Source: Butyrivibrio sp. (lineage in GTDB: Bacteria > Bacillota > Clostridia > Lachnospirales > Lachnospiraceae). From it: DNA of 64,000 nucleotides. Position numbers and translations under genes: made by a program. The DNA is taken from assembly GCA_015056625.1 (NCBI GenBank), contig SVFY01000012.1, positions 1 to 64,000 of the forward strand. Direction: 5' to 3'. The notes under the pieces were generated by a model. That model did no database searches, was not told where the DNA came from, and saw only the letters and a program-made list of their open reading frames with translations. This document shows positions 50,067 to 58,542 of this stretch, piece after piece; position 1 is the first letter of the stretch; every line of letters begins with the position of its first letter.

Positions 50067-51728
50067 ATGGAAAACCAAAATACACAAAACGAAGAAATGC
50101 ATTTAGATGACGCAGCCAGAGTCAGAGTTCTTTCTCCGGGGATGATGGTATTTAAGAGATTCATCCGAAACAGACTGGCTATTGTTGGAATTGTTATCAT
50201 TGCATTTATGTTCTTATTTTCATTTGTAGGAGGACTGCTGATCCCTTACTCACAGAGTCAGGTGTTCTACACTACAGACCAGATCCTCAAGGATTACGCT
50301 GGTGCAACCAAGATCGATCAGTACCAGATACAGCCAGCAGATGGAGCAACACTTCCTTCAGATATTTTCTCCAAGACACTTATTGCTGCATCAACAGGTA
50401 AGTTTGTCTTTGAGACAAGAGATGGTTCTCTTTTAGGCCTTGGTAATGTGGGAGAGAACGTTTACGTCATCTATTCACTTGAGCAGGTCAATAAGCTTCT
50501 TCGCAAGAATGCAGCTTATGACGAAGCTGTAGCTGCAGGAGAGAACTTCTTTACTGATACTGATGGCAAGACATATGTCTTCCAGGATACAGGAGCAGCC
50601 AATCCTGATGTGTACGTTGGAACAGAGATTGGTGTGGCTGCAATGAAGTCATTCACAAGCTTTGACAAGAACGTTTCTTTTGACTATGAGTTCTACAGAG
50701 AGAGCCTTATTGCTATCGCCAATGGCGAAAATGAGTTTGAACTTGGCGGCTCTAAATATACAGTTGATGGAGATGTGGTTTTAAAGGATGGCGCTGAGTT
50801 TGCGCTGGTGTCAGATGTAAACTTCAATGCTGCAAATGCAGGCGTATACTTAAGCCCTGCTTACAAGGAAACAGCTCTTGATGCTGTTGCAAAGGGGGAT
50901 AGTTCTTTTACCTTCGCAGATGAAGACGGAACTGAGATAGAGTACAGGATCGAGAACAAAAACGGTCAGTACACCTTCAAGAGATTCCAGGAGACCAGAG
51001 TTATTGATACCTACGCTCGTCCTTCCAGAGAGCACCTTGTTGGTACAGATGCCAACGGAATGGATCTTCTTGCAAGACTGATGTATGGTGGACGTATTTC
51101 ACTTCTTATTGGTTTCGTGGTTATCTTCATTGAAGTGTTTATCGGAATGATCATTGGTGGTGTAGCAGGCTTCTTTGGCGGATGGGTAGATAACATCCTT
51201 ATGAGAGTTGTAGACGTTGTTTACTGTATCCCTACAATGCCACTTTACCTGATCCTTGGTTCTATCATGGATTACTACCAGGCAAGTGCCACAACCCGTA
51301 TCTATATGCTCTGTGTTATCATGGCGGTCATAGGATGGGTTGGAATCGCACGTATTGTCAGAGGACAGATCCTCTCACTTCGTGAGCAGGAGTTCATGGT
51401 TGCTGCAGAGGCAACTGGTATAAGTACCTACAGACGTATCTTTAAGCACCTTATCCCTAATGTAGTACCACAGCTTATCGTTTTTGCCAGCATGGGACTT
51501 GGTGATGTTATTCTTGCAGAAGCTACACTTTCATTCCTTGGACTTGGAATCAAATATCCTGCAGCTTCATGGGGAAGTATCATTAACGCCGTTAACGATT
51601 CATATGTCATGAGTAATTATGTATTTGTATGGCTTCCAGCAGGACTGTTCATTCTGCTTACAGTTCTTGCTTTCAACTTTATCGGTGATGGCCTTCGTGA
51701 TGCATTTGATCCTAAGATGAAGAGGTGA
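50067..51728 (+). CDS. oppC: Oligopeptide ABC permease, OppC type, with large extracytoplasmic insertion
   Basis: The 553-residue protein has an N-terminal segment at about 35-60 (LAIVGIVIIAFMFLFSFVGG). It then has some 270 residues that lie outside the membrane, and the usual OppC permease domain (about 340-545) with EHLVGTDANGMDLLARLMYGGR and the EAA loop FMVAAEATGISTYRRIFKHLIPN. Standard OppC is about 300 residues, so the insertion nearly doubles it. The insert contains repeated Asp/Gly/Lys-rich strands (for example FTDTDGKTYVF, FTFADEDGTEIEY) and may bind substrate or the binding protein. It ends close to oppD. Confidence 0.93.
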   Translation: MENQNTQNEEMHLDDAARVRVLSPGMMVFKRFIRNRLAIVGIVIIAFMFLFSFVGGLLIPYSQSQVFYTTDQILKDYAGATKIDQYQIQPADGATLPSDIFSKTLIAASTGKFVFETRDGSLLGLGNVGENVYVIYSLEQVNKLLRKNAAYDEAVAAGENFFTDTDGKTYVFQDTGAANPDVYVGTEIGVAAMKSFTSFDKNVSFDYEFYRESLIAIANGENEFELGGSKYTVDGDVVLKDGAEFALVSDVNFNAANAGVYLSPAYKETALDAVAKGDSSFTFADEDGTEIEYRIENKNGQYTFKRFQETRVIDTYARPSREHLVGTDANGMDLLARLMYGGRISLLIGFVVIFIEVFIGMIIGGVAGFFGGWVDNILMRVVDVVYCIPTMPLYLILGSIMDYYQASATTRIYMLCVIMAVIGWVGIARIVRGQILSLREQEFMVAAEATGISTYRRIFKHLIPNVVPQLIVFASMGLGDVILAEATLSFLGLGIKYPAASWGSIINAVNDSYVMSNYVFVWLPAGLFILLTVLAFNFIGDGLRDAFDPKMKR

Positions 51729-51733
51729 TTAAA

Positions 51734-52873
51734 ATGGCAAAAAACAGTAATTACATCTCTGCTCGTGAGTCTCGAAAGATCACAAGGGAAAATCGTAAGA
51801 TCACTGCAGAGATCGAGAAAAAGAGAAACAGAAAACATATTCCTGAAAGTGAGTACATCACTCACATGAAGGATCCAAATAACTGCGTTGAGTTTGACAA
51901 CGTTCACACATACTTTTTTACAGATATAGGAACAGTTAAGGCTGTAGATGGCGTATCTTTTGAAGTTCCTGTTGGTAAGACAGTTGGTATAGTAGGTGAG
52001 TCAGGCTGTGGTAAGTCCGTAACAAGTCTTTCGCTGATGCAGCTTGTTCAGCGCCCTGCAGGTCAGACTGTTGAAGGTGAGATCAGATTCAATACAGGAA
52101 AAGAGGCTGTAAACGTAGTAAACGCTCCAGCTTCCTATATGCAAAAGCTTCGCGGTAACTCCATGGGAATGATCTTCCAGGAGCCCATGACTTCACTTAA
52201 TCCAGTATTCAGGATTGGTGACCAGGTGGATGAAGTAATAAAGCTTCACAATCCTGATATGACAAAAGAGCAAGTCAAGGCTCGTACCATCGAGATGCTC
52301 CAGCTTGTTGGTATTGCTAACAAAGAGGGCGTATACAGGATGTATCCTCATGAGCTCTCTGGTGGTATGAGACAGCGTATCATGATCGCTATGGCTCTTG
52401 CCTGTGATCCTAAGCTTATCATAGCAGATGAGCCTACAACAGCCCTTGACGTTACTATTCAGGCTCAGATCCTTGATCTTTTACGTGACCTTAAGGATAA
52501 GATAAACAGCTCTATCATGCTGATCACCCACGACCTTGGTGTTGTTGCTGAGATGGCTGATTATGTCGTTGTTATGTATGCCGGCAGAGTAGTAGAAAAA
52601 GGAACTGCCAAGGAAATCTTTAAAGATCCAAGGCATCCATACACAATAGGTCTTATGAATTCAAAGCCTGTTGTAGGTAAGCATGTAGACAAGCTCTACA
52701 GTATTCCAGGAAACGTTCCTAACCCTATTGATATGCCTAACTACTGTTACTTCAAGGATAGATGCGAGATGTGCACAGCAAAGTGTGACGGCGCATATCC
52801 AGGTGTTTACAAGATATCACCAACACATGAAGTAAGCTGCTACAGATGTGAGGAAGGAGGCGCGTCAGTATGA
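51734..52873 (+). CDS. oppD: Oligopeptide ABC ATPase, OppD type
   Basis: The 379-residue protein has Walker [10 protein letters not shown], signature [10 protein letters not shown], Walker [13 protein letters not shown], an H-loop [13 protein letters not shown] and the C-terminal oligopeptide-transporter domain with [10 protein letters not shown]. About 40 basic N-terminal residues precede the ABC domain. GAGGTG at 51721-51726 supports ATG 51734 over GTG 51725. It pairs with OppF and overlaps it by four bases. Confidence 0.95.
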   Translation: MAKNSNYISARESRKITRENRKITAEIEKKRNRKHIPESEYITHMKDPNNCVEFDNVHTYFFTDIGTVKAVDGVSFEVPVGKTVGIVGESGCGKSVTSLSLMQLVQRPAGQTVEGEIRFNTGKEAVNVVNAPASYMQKLRGNSMGMIFQEPMTSLNPVFRIGDQVDEVIKLHNPDMTKEQVKARTIEMLQLVGIANKEGVYRMYPHELSGGMRQRIMIAMALACDPKLIIADEPTTALDVTIQAQILDLLRDLKDKINSSIMLITHDLGVVAEMADYVVVMYAGRVVEKGTAKEIFKDPRHPYTIGLMNSKPVVGKHVDKLYSIPGNVPNPIDMPNYCYFKDRCEMCTAKCDGAYPGVYKISPTHEVSCYRCEEGGASV

Positions 52874-53862
52874 GCACAGAAAACACAAATGCCTCTTCTG
52901 AGAACATCTTAGAGGTAAAAAATCTTAAAAAGTATTTCCCAATAAAGGGTGGATTCTTTGGTGGAGTCACAGGTCAGGTCAAGGCCGTTGACGATGTATC
53001 TTTTACCATCAAAAGAGGAACCACCATGGGGCTTGTAGGAGAGTCAGGCTGTGGTAAGTCTACAACCGGAAGAACAATCTTAAGACTCCTTGAAAAGACT
53101 GAGGGTGACATTATTTTTGATGGAGTGGATATCAGCAAGCTTGATAAAAAGGCTCTTAGAGACCTTCGTACCAAGATGCAGATCATTTTCCAGGATCCAT
53201 ATTCATCTCTTTCACCAAGACTTCCTATCGGAGAGATCATTGGTGAGGCAGTTAGAGAACATGGAATTGTCTCAGATAAAGAGTATGATGCATATGTATC
53301 ATCCATTATGAAAGAGTGCGGACTTCAGGAGTACCACAAGGACAGATATCCTCATGAGTTCTCTGGCGGACAGAGACAGAGAATCTGTATTGCAAGAGCT
53401 CTTGCACTTAAGCCTCAGTTTGTAGTATGTGATGAGCCTGTTTCAGCCCTTGATGTTTCAATCCAGGCCCAGATCATCAACCTGCTTAAGAAACTCCAGG
53501 AGGACAGAGGACTTACATATCTGTTCATCTCTCATGACCTTTCAGTTGTTGAGCATATTTCTGACACCATTGGTGTTATGTATCTTGGCAACCTGGTTGA
53601 GACTGGAAACACAGAGGACATCTTTGCTGAGCCTCTTCACCCATATACTCAGGCGCTTTTCTCAGCTATACCAATGCCTGATCCGGATATCAAGAAGGAC
53701 AGGATTCTCCTTCAGGGTGATATACCATCACCTGCAAACCCACCAAAGGGCTGTAAGTTCCACACAAGATGCTCTAAGTGCATGGAGAAATGTAAAACAG
53801 AAGTTCCTGTTCCAAAGGACATGGGAAATGGTCATGTAGTATGTTGTCATCTTTACGATTGA
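52870..53862 (+). CDS. oppF: Oligopeptide ABC ATPase, OppF type
   Basis: The 330-residue protein has Walker [10 protein letters not shown], signature FSGGQRQRICIARAL, Walker B FVVCDEPVSALDVSI, and the C-terminal CKFHTRCSKCMEKC metal-type motif. It is the usual partner of OppD and energises peptide import. It starts with a four-base overlap. A terminator at 53903 closes the operon. Confidence 0.95.
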   Translation: MSTENTNASSENILEVKNLKKYFPIKGGFFGGVTGQVKAVDDVSFTIKRGTTMGLVGESGCGKSTTGRTILRLLEKTEGDIIFDGVDISKLDKKALRDLRTKMQIIFQDPYSSLSPRLPIGEIIGEAVREHGIVSDKEYDAYVSSIMKECGLQEYHKDRYPHEFSGGQRQRICIARALALKPQFVVCDEPVSALDVSIQAQIINLLKKLQEDRGLTYLFISHDLSVVEHISDTIGVMYLGNLVETGNTEDIFAEPLHPYTQALFSAIPMPDPDIKKDRILLQGDIPSPANPPKGCKFHTRCSKCMEKCKTEVPVPKDMGNGHVVCCHLYD

Positions 53863-53902
53863 CCGATTGAATACATTACTTAATCAAAGTGATTAATTCA
53901 TT

Positions 53903-53930
53903 AAAAAGGCGAGTAAAATCGCCTTTTTTT
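53903..53930 (+). terminator. Rho-independent terminator of the opp operon
   Basis: AAAAAGGCGA pairs with TCGCCTTTTT over GTAAAA and is followed by TT. Confidence 0.85.
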
Positions 53931-54031
53931 AATGGTAAAATAAGCCCTTGTATGGTAGAATATCACTAGGCAGAAAACTATTTTTGCAAAAATAGTTTCA
54001 TCATTTTTTTATTTTGTAAAGGGGAGAACTT

Positions 54032-56845
54032 ATGGCAAAAACAATGGCTGAATGGAAAATCGGCGATCCTATGATCAACGAGCGTGATTTCTGGCAGGAT
54101 CCTAATTATAAGGCTGAAGATCCTGAGAAAGAGAAGATGGTCATAGAGCTGGCTACTCTTATCACTGATCGTATGATCAAAAAACTCACAAAGAAGATCA
54201 ACAATCACGATCCAGAGTACTGGATGCTTGATCGTATTCTTAATAAAGATCAGGTAAGATTCTGTCTTAACTTCAAAAAGACAAGAGTTCCTTACTCAAT
54301 ACCTGAGCTTGCCAAGATGAATAATATGACTGAGGAAGAGACCACCAAGATGGTACATGACCTCAGATACATAGGTATTATTGAGCAGAACAGAGCGAAA
54401 ACTCCTGACAAGCACCTTCAGTATGAGCTTCCTATTTTCGTTCCAGGTTCAGCTGAATTTATGATGATGCAGAACAAGGTTACTGATGAGCATCCTGAGA
54501 TGGCAACATTCTTTAACCTTATGACACAGCTTCCTCTTCAGAATGTCACTGAAATGGTTCCTCCAGGAGGAGCAGGAATCGGTATGCACGTAATACCTGT
54601 TGAGAAGGCTATTTCACTTGAGAACCAGTCAGTTCCAGTTGAGCATCTTTCACGCTGGATCGACATGTATGATAAATACGGCATCTCAGAGTGCTCCTGC
54701 CGTAAGCAGCAGGCCATGAGAGGCGAGGGTAGTGGAGAGATCCGCGGTGATTACTGTATCGGTATGGGCGACATGGCTGAGTACATGGACGACCGTGGAA
54801 TCGGACATTATATCACCAAGGAAGAAGTTTACGAGATCCTTGAGAGAGCTGAGCGTCACGGATACGTTCACCAGATCACCAATATTGATGGTGAGGGCAA
54901 GATCGTAGCTATCTGTAACTGCGCACCTGGTGTATGTAACGCTCTTCGTACATCACAGCTCTTTAACACTCCTAATATGTCAGCTTCCGCATACAGAGCA
55001 CACGTTGAAAAAGAAAAGTGTGTTGCATGTGGTAAGTGTGTTGAGGTATGTCCTGTTGGCGCAGCCAAGCTTGGACAGAAGCTCTGCAAGAAGGATGGCA
55101 GTGAGGTTAAATATCCTAAGAGTGAGCTTCCTGACAACAAGAAGTGGGGACCACACAAGTGGAACTACAACTACCGTGATGATGCCAAGATAGGCTGCTA
55201 TGAAACAGGTACAGCACCTTGTAAGACAGCCTGCCCTGTACACCTTTCAGTTCAGGGTTACATCAAGATGGCTGCTGAGGGCAGATATGAAGACGCATTA
55301 AAGCTCATCAAGCAGGACAATCCACTTCCTATGATCTGCGGCGCTGTTTGCAACAGAAGATGTGAAGATGCCTGCACAAGAGGAACTATCGACCAGCCTC
55401 TTGCTATTGATGAGATCAAGAAGTTCATCGCATCCCTTGACCTTAAGAAAGAGGAAAGATACATACCTCTTTGCGAGAAGCATGATGGTGGTATGTGGAG
55501 TGATGATTACAAAGTAGCAGTAATAGGTGGTGGCCCTGCTGGACTTTCAGCAGCATACTTCCTTAGAGAAAACGGATACCCTGTAACAGTCTTTGAAAAA
55601 GAAAAGAGAGCCGGCGGAATGCTTATGAATGGTATTCCAAGCTACAGACTTGAAAAGGACATCATCGAGGCAGAAATCGATGTTATCCGCCAGATGGGTG
55701 TAGAGTTTAAGTGTGGCGTAGAAGTTGGCAAGGACATTACCATTGACCAGCTTCGTGCAGAGGGATACAAGGCATTCTTTATCGCAATTGGTATGCAGGG
55801 CGGAAGACTTGCTGGAGTTCCTGGAGAGGACGCTGAAGGTGTTCAGACAGGTGTTGATTTCCTTAGAAACATCAATCAGGATCATTCTATCAAGCTTAAT
55901 GGCGATACAGTAGTTATCGGTGGTGGTAACGTTGCAATAGACGTCGCAAGAACAGCTGTAAGAGCTGGTGCTTCCAAGGTTACAATGCTTTGCCTTGAAA
56001 GTGAAAAAGAGATGCCTGCAGCCAAGGACGAAGTAGAAGAGGCAAAAGAAGAAGGCATCGAAGTTAAGAACGGATGGGGACCTAAGGAAGTAGTAGTTGA
56101 AAATGGTCACGTAAAATCAGTTATCTTCAAGAAGTGCGTATCTGTATTTGATTCAGAGCACAGATTTGCACCTAAGTACGACGAGAATGATACGATCGTG
56201 ATCCCATGTGAGAACCTCCTTCTTTCAATCGGACAGTCAGTTCAGTGGGGAGACCTTCTTAAGGGAACCAAGGTTGAGCTCAACAGAAATGGCACAGCCA
56301 AGGCTGACGCTCTTACAAGACAGACAGCAGAGCCTGATATCTTTGTAGGTGGCGATGTATTTACAGGAGCTAAGTTCGCTATCGATGCTATCGCAGGCGG
56401 AAGAGAAGGCTATGTTTCCATCAACCGTTTCGTACACGAAGGAAACAGACTTGATCTCGCCCGTGACAGAAGAGAGTTCATAGAGCTTGATAAGGATGAT
56501 ATCAAGGTTGAATCTTTTGATAACGCACAGAGACAGATTCCTGGTAAGAAAGCAGGAGTTGCCAAGGATACATTTGATGATCTTCGCCTTACTCTCACAG
56601 AGGAGCAGGTTAAGACTGAGGCAGCAAGATGTCTTGGATGCGGTGCTACAACAGTAGATGAAAATCGTTGTATCGGATGCGGACTTTGCACAACCAAGTG
56701 TGAATTTGATGCTATCCACCTCACACGTGATATGCCTGCAGCCAGCACAATGTACAGGTCAGAAGACAAGCTCAAGGCTGTCGGACCATATGCAGCAAAG
56801 CGTGCTGGAAAGATCCTCATCAACAAGATCACAGGTGGCAAGTAA
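54032..56845 (+). CDS. Large Fe-S/FAD-NAD(P) oxidoreductase (GltD-like) fused to an N-terminal regulatory-like region
   Basis: The 937-residue protein is in three parts. The N-terminal part (about 1-320) has a winged-helix-like stretch (about 65-135) and a Cys-rich region with ECSCRKQQ and ICNCAPGVCN. Then comes a ferredoxin domain with CVACGKCVEVCP near 333-344. A GltD-like domain follows (about 380-840): CKTACPVHLSVQGYI, CGAVCNRRCEDAC, the FAD site IGGGPAGLSAAYFLRENG, the NADP site GGGNVAIDVARTAVRAGA and the second-site GGDVFTGAKFAIDAIAGGREG. A last ferredoxin motif CIGCGLCTTKC lies near 886-896. It moves electrons between NAD(P)H and an unknown acceptor. Similar proteins are common in Lachnospiraceae. 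Confidence 0.88.
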   Translation: MAKTMAEWKIGDPMINERDFWQDPNYKAEDPEKEKMVIELATLITDRMIKKLTKKINNHDPEYWMLDRILNKDQVRFCLNFKKTRVPYSIPELAKMNNMTEEETTKMVHDLRYIGIIEQNRAKTPDKHLQYELPIFVPGSAEFMMMQNKVTDEHPEMATFFNLMTQLPLQNVTEMVPPGGAGIGMHVIPVEKAISLENQSVPVEHLSRWIDMYDKYGISECSCRKQQAMRGEGSGEIRGDYCIGMGDMAEYMDDRGIGHYITKEEVYEILERAERHGYVHQITNIDGEGKIVAICNCAPGVCNALRTSQLFNTPNMSASAYRAHVEKEKCVACGKCVEVCPVGAAKLGQKLCKKDGSEVKYPKSELPDNKKWGPHKWNYNYRDDAKIGCYETGTAPCKTACPVHLSVQGYIKMAAEGRYEDALKLIKQDNPLPMICGAVCNRRCEDACTRGTIDQPLAIDEIKKFIASLDLKKEERYIPLCEKHDGGMWSDDYKVAVIGGGPAGLSAAYFLRENGYPVTVFEKEKRAGGMLMNGIPSYRLEKDIIEAEIDVIRQMGVEFKCGVEVGKDITIDQLRAEGYKAFFIAIGMQGGRLAGVPGEDAEGVQTGVDFLRNINQDHSIKLNGDTVVIGGGNVAIDVARTAVRAGASKVTMLCLESEKEMPAAKDEVEEAKEEGIEVKNGWGPKEVVVENGHVKSVIFKKCVSVFDSEHRFAPKYDENDTIVIPCENLLLSIGQSVQWGDLLKGTKVELNRNGTAKADALTRQTAEPDIFVGGDVFTGAKFAIDAIAGGREGYVSINRFVHEGNRLDLARDRREFIELDKDDIKVESFDNAQRQIPGKKAGVAKDTFDDLRLTLTEEQVKTEAARCLGCGATTVDENRCIGCGLCTTKCEFDAIHLTRDMPAASTMYRSEDKLKAVGPYAAKRAGKILINKITGGK

Positions 56846-56866
56846 TACACTATACTGATGCTTCAA

Positions 56867-56896
56867 GGGGCTTGGTTTTGACCAAGCCCCCTTTTT
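56867..56896 (+). terminator. Rho-independent terminator after the oxidoreductase gene
   Basis: GGGGCTTGGT pairs with ACCAAGCCCC over a TTTTG loop and is followed by CTTTTT. Confidence 0.9.
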
Positions 56897-56985
56897 CTGC
56901 TATACTATCCATTGTGTTACGAAAATTGTAATAATTGTGGGAAAGCCCACTGGGACTATATTTGGTAAGGAGATTTTTTAGGTAT

Positions 56986-57798
56986 ATGTTTGATTTTAAG
57001 AAGACTGCTATGGCCGTGGCTACAGTATTTACTATGGTGTCTGCTCTTACGGGCTGTGAGTCCAAGGATCAGGGAGCTGTCCGTGAAGCTGCAGAAGGAT
57101 TTATGGAGGCAGTTAAGACTGAATCTCAGGATGGGATCAACCAGTATGCATCTGATGAAGTTGCAAATGGAAGCTTCGTTCAGCTCTTTGATGCAGAGGC
57201 ACTCAAGGAGCAGCTTACTACAAGCCTTGGCAATCCTAATCTTGAGGATGAAACAGTAGCAGAGCTTGATGAATTCTATGCACTGTATTCATCTATGCTT
57301 GAGGAGTATGAGATTACAGATATTGCCATGAGTGAAGATGGAAATGTGGCTACAGCATATATTACCATGACTAACAGCTTCCCTTATGACGTTATTACCA
57401 ATGAGTCATCACAGAGTAAATTCAGCAAGGCGTCAGAACAGTATAACAATGACAATCAGGAAGAGCTCCTTAATATAACTAATGAGCAGGGAGCAGAGGC
57501 TGCAGTTGAAAAGGCATGTAACGACCTTATCGTCATTGCCCTTGATATCTACGAAGAAGAGATAAAGGCTGCAGATCCTGTAACTTATATGCTGGCTCTT
57601 ACCCTTAACAAAAATGAAGAGACAGGAAGCTGGTATGTAACTGCAGTGCAGAGCTACGACAGCTCTATAGCAGGTACTGGAGCACCAGCTACCGACACAG
57701 ATACCACTGCTACAGATGTAAGCACTGACACTGAAGCCGCTTCCGATGCCGCTTCCGAAGCTGTATCTGAAGCCGCCTCTGAAGCTGCCTCCGAGTAA
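56986..57798 (+). CDS. Probable lipoprotein with DUF4878/DUF5105-like fold
   Basis: The 270-residue protein has a lipoprotein signal (lipobox LTGC at about 20-23) and then AVREAAEGFMEAVKTES and a conserved-looking AVEKACNDLIVIALDIYEEE. These resemble the DUF4878/DUF5105 proteins that make NTF2-like folds. The last 45 residues are a low-complexity AATSE-type tail (SDAASEAVSEAASEAASE). ATG 56986 has AAGGAG at 56967-56972, a rather long spacing of 13. It is a single gene; the role is unknown. Confidence 0.65.
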   Translation: MFDFKKTAMAVATVFTMVSALTGCESKDQGAVREAAEGFMEAVKTESQDGINQYASDEVANGSFVQLFDAEALKEQLTTSLGNPNLEDETVAELDEFYALYSSMLEEYEITDIAMSEDGNVATAYITMTNSFPYDVITNESSQSKFSKASEQYNNDNQEELLNITNEQGAEAAVEKACNDLIVIALDIYEEEIKAADPVTYMLALTLNKNEETGSWYVTAVQSYDSSIAGTGAPATDTDTTATDVSTDTEAASDAASEAVSEAASEAASE

Positions 57799-57903
57799 AA
57801 TATATAATCTTTTAATAATTGAAATGGAACATAAGTGTTATGATATATTTATCACGTTGTTAACTTTTGATTGAAATATCAAAGAGTCACAAGGAGGTAA
57901 ATA

Positions 57904-58155
57904 ATGCTTGTTCTTTTTAGTGAAGGTGTACTTAAAGATGTCAGTTCAGTAGAAGTTCAGCCACTTGATTTTGGTGATGGCAAGATCAGTGGAACACAGA
58001 TCAACTTTGTATTGACCAACGGAGATGAGCTTAAATATATTTACAGTCAGAATGTGCCGATCGAGGAATCTGGCCAGAGAGCTATTGATTTCGTAAGAAG
58101 CATATACAAGGATGGCAAGGGTGATTTTACCCACGAGCCAGTTGAGATGCTCTGA
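57904..58155 (+). CDS. Small conserved-looking protein, 83 residues, unknown function
   Basis: I do not recognise this protein. It has no signal or membrane segment. It reads as an alpha/beta fold: MLVLFSEGVLKDVSSVEVQP, then TQINFVLTNGDELKYIYSQN and an amphipathic helix ESGQRAIDFVRSIY. AAGGAGG at 57891-57897 gives a strong ribosome site, and a terminator follows 15 bases after the stop, so it is a well-defined single gene. No homologue can be named from memory. Confidence 0.7.
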   Translation: MLVLFSEGVLKDVSSVEVQPLDFGDGKISGTQINFVLTNGDELKYIYSQNVPIEESGQRAIDFVRSIYKDGKGDFTHEPVEML

Positions 58156-58170
58156 TCATATTGCAAATTA

Positions 58171-58203
58171 AAAGGTCCTATGCCTTACACGCATAGGACC
58201 TTT
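58171..58203 (+). terminator. Rho-independent terminator after the 83-residue gene
   Basis: AAAGGTCCTATGC pairs perfectly with GCATAGGACCTTT over a CTTACAC loop. It could act for either direction. Confidence 0.85.
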
Positions 58204-58243
58204 AATATTGCTGTTCTTCCATTAGATTTCTCCATTCTTTGAA

Positions 58244-58417
58244 TCAGCGCTTGCCGAGACGGCCTTGGTTTTTAAGTTCAATAAGATAATCAAAAACAAC
58301 CCCCAATGGTAGTCCTGTAATATGAGCTACTCTTTCCGGGTCTGGATAGTACTCATTTTCACAATCGTGAAGAATGCAGTCTATCACTTCCATTTTGACA
58401 TCACATGTAGCTGTCAT
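58244..58417 (-). CDS. Small winged-helix-like protein, 57 residues
   Basis: On the minus strand ATG 58417 opens MTATCDVKMEVIDCILHDCE, continues PDPERVAHITGLPLGVVFDY and ends NQGRLGKR at TGA 58244. AAAGGAGG at 58428-58435 lies ten bases upstream on that strand. The pattern of one helix, a turn with HITGLPLGVV, a second helix and a basic tail is that of a compact winged helix, which suggests a small DNA-binding or regulatory protein. It is too short for common gene calling. It lies between a terminator at 58171 and the receptor gene at 58543, both minus-facing on its side. Confidence 0.65.
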   Translation of the reverse strand: MTATCDVKMEVIDCILHDCENEYYPDPERVAHITGLPLGVVFDYLIELKNQGRLGKR

Positions 58418-58542
58418 ACACTTTTTTCCTCCTTTCCCAAATTGTAAAAATATTTAACAGTAGAACATATCTACCATCTACTATTATAACGGATTTGAGC
58501 GCATAAATATAACCCTTTTGTGCGAAAATTTAGAAAAATTTT

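Noticed and set aside
55547-56110. 187-residue minus-strand frame inside the large oxidoreductase gene
   Set aside because: It overlaps the FAD/NADPH domain in antisense, has no start signal and an unlikely composition.
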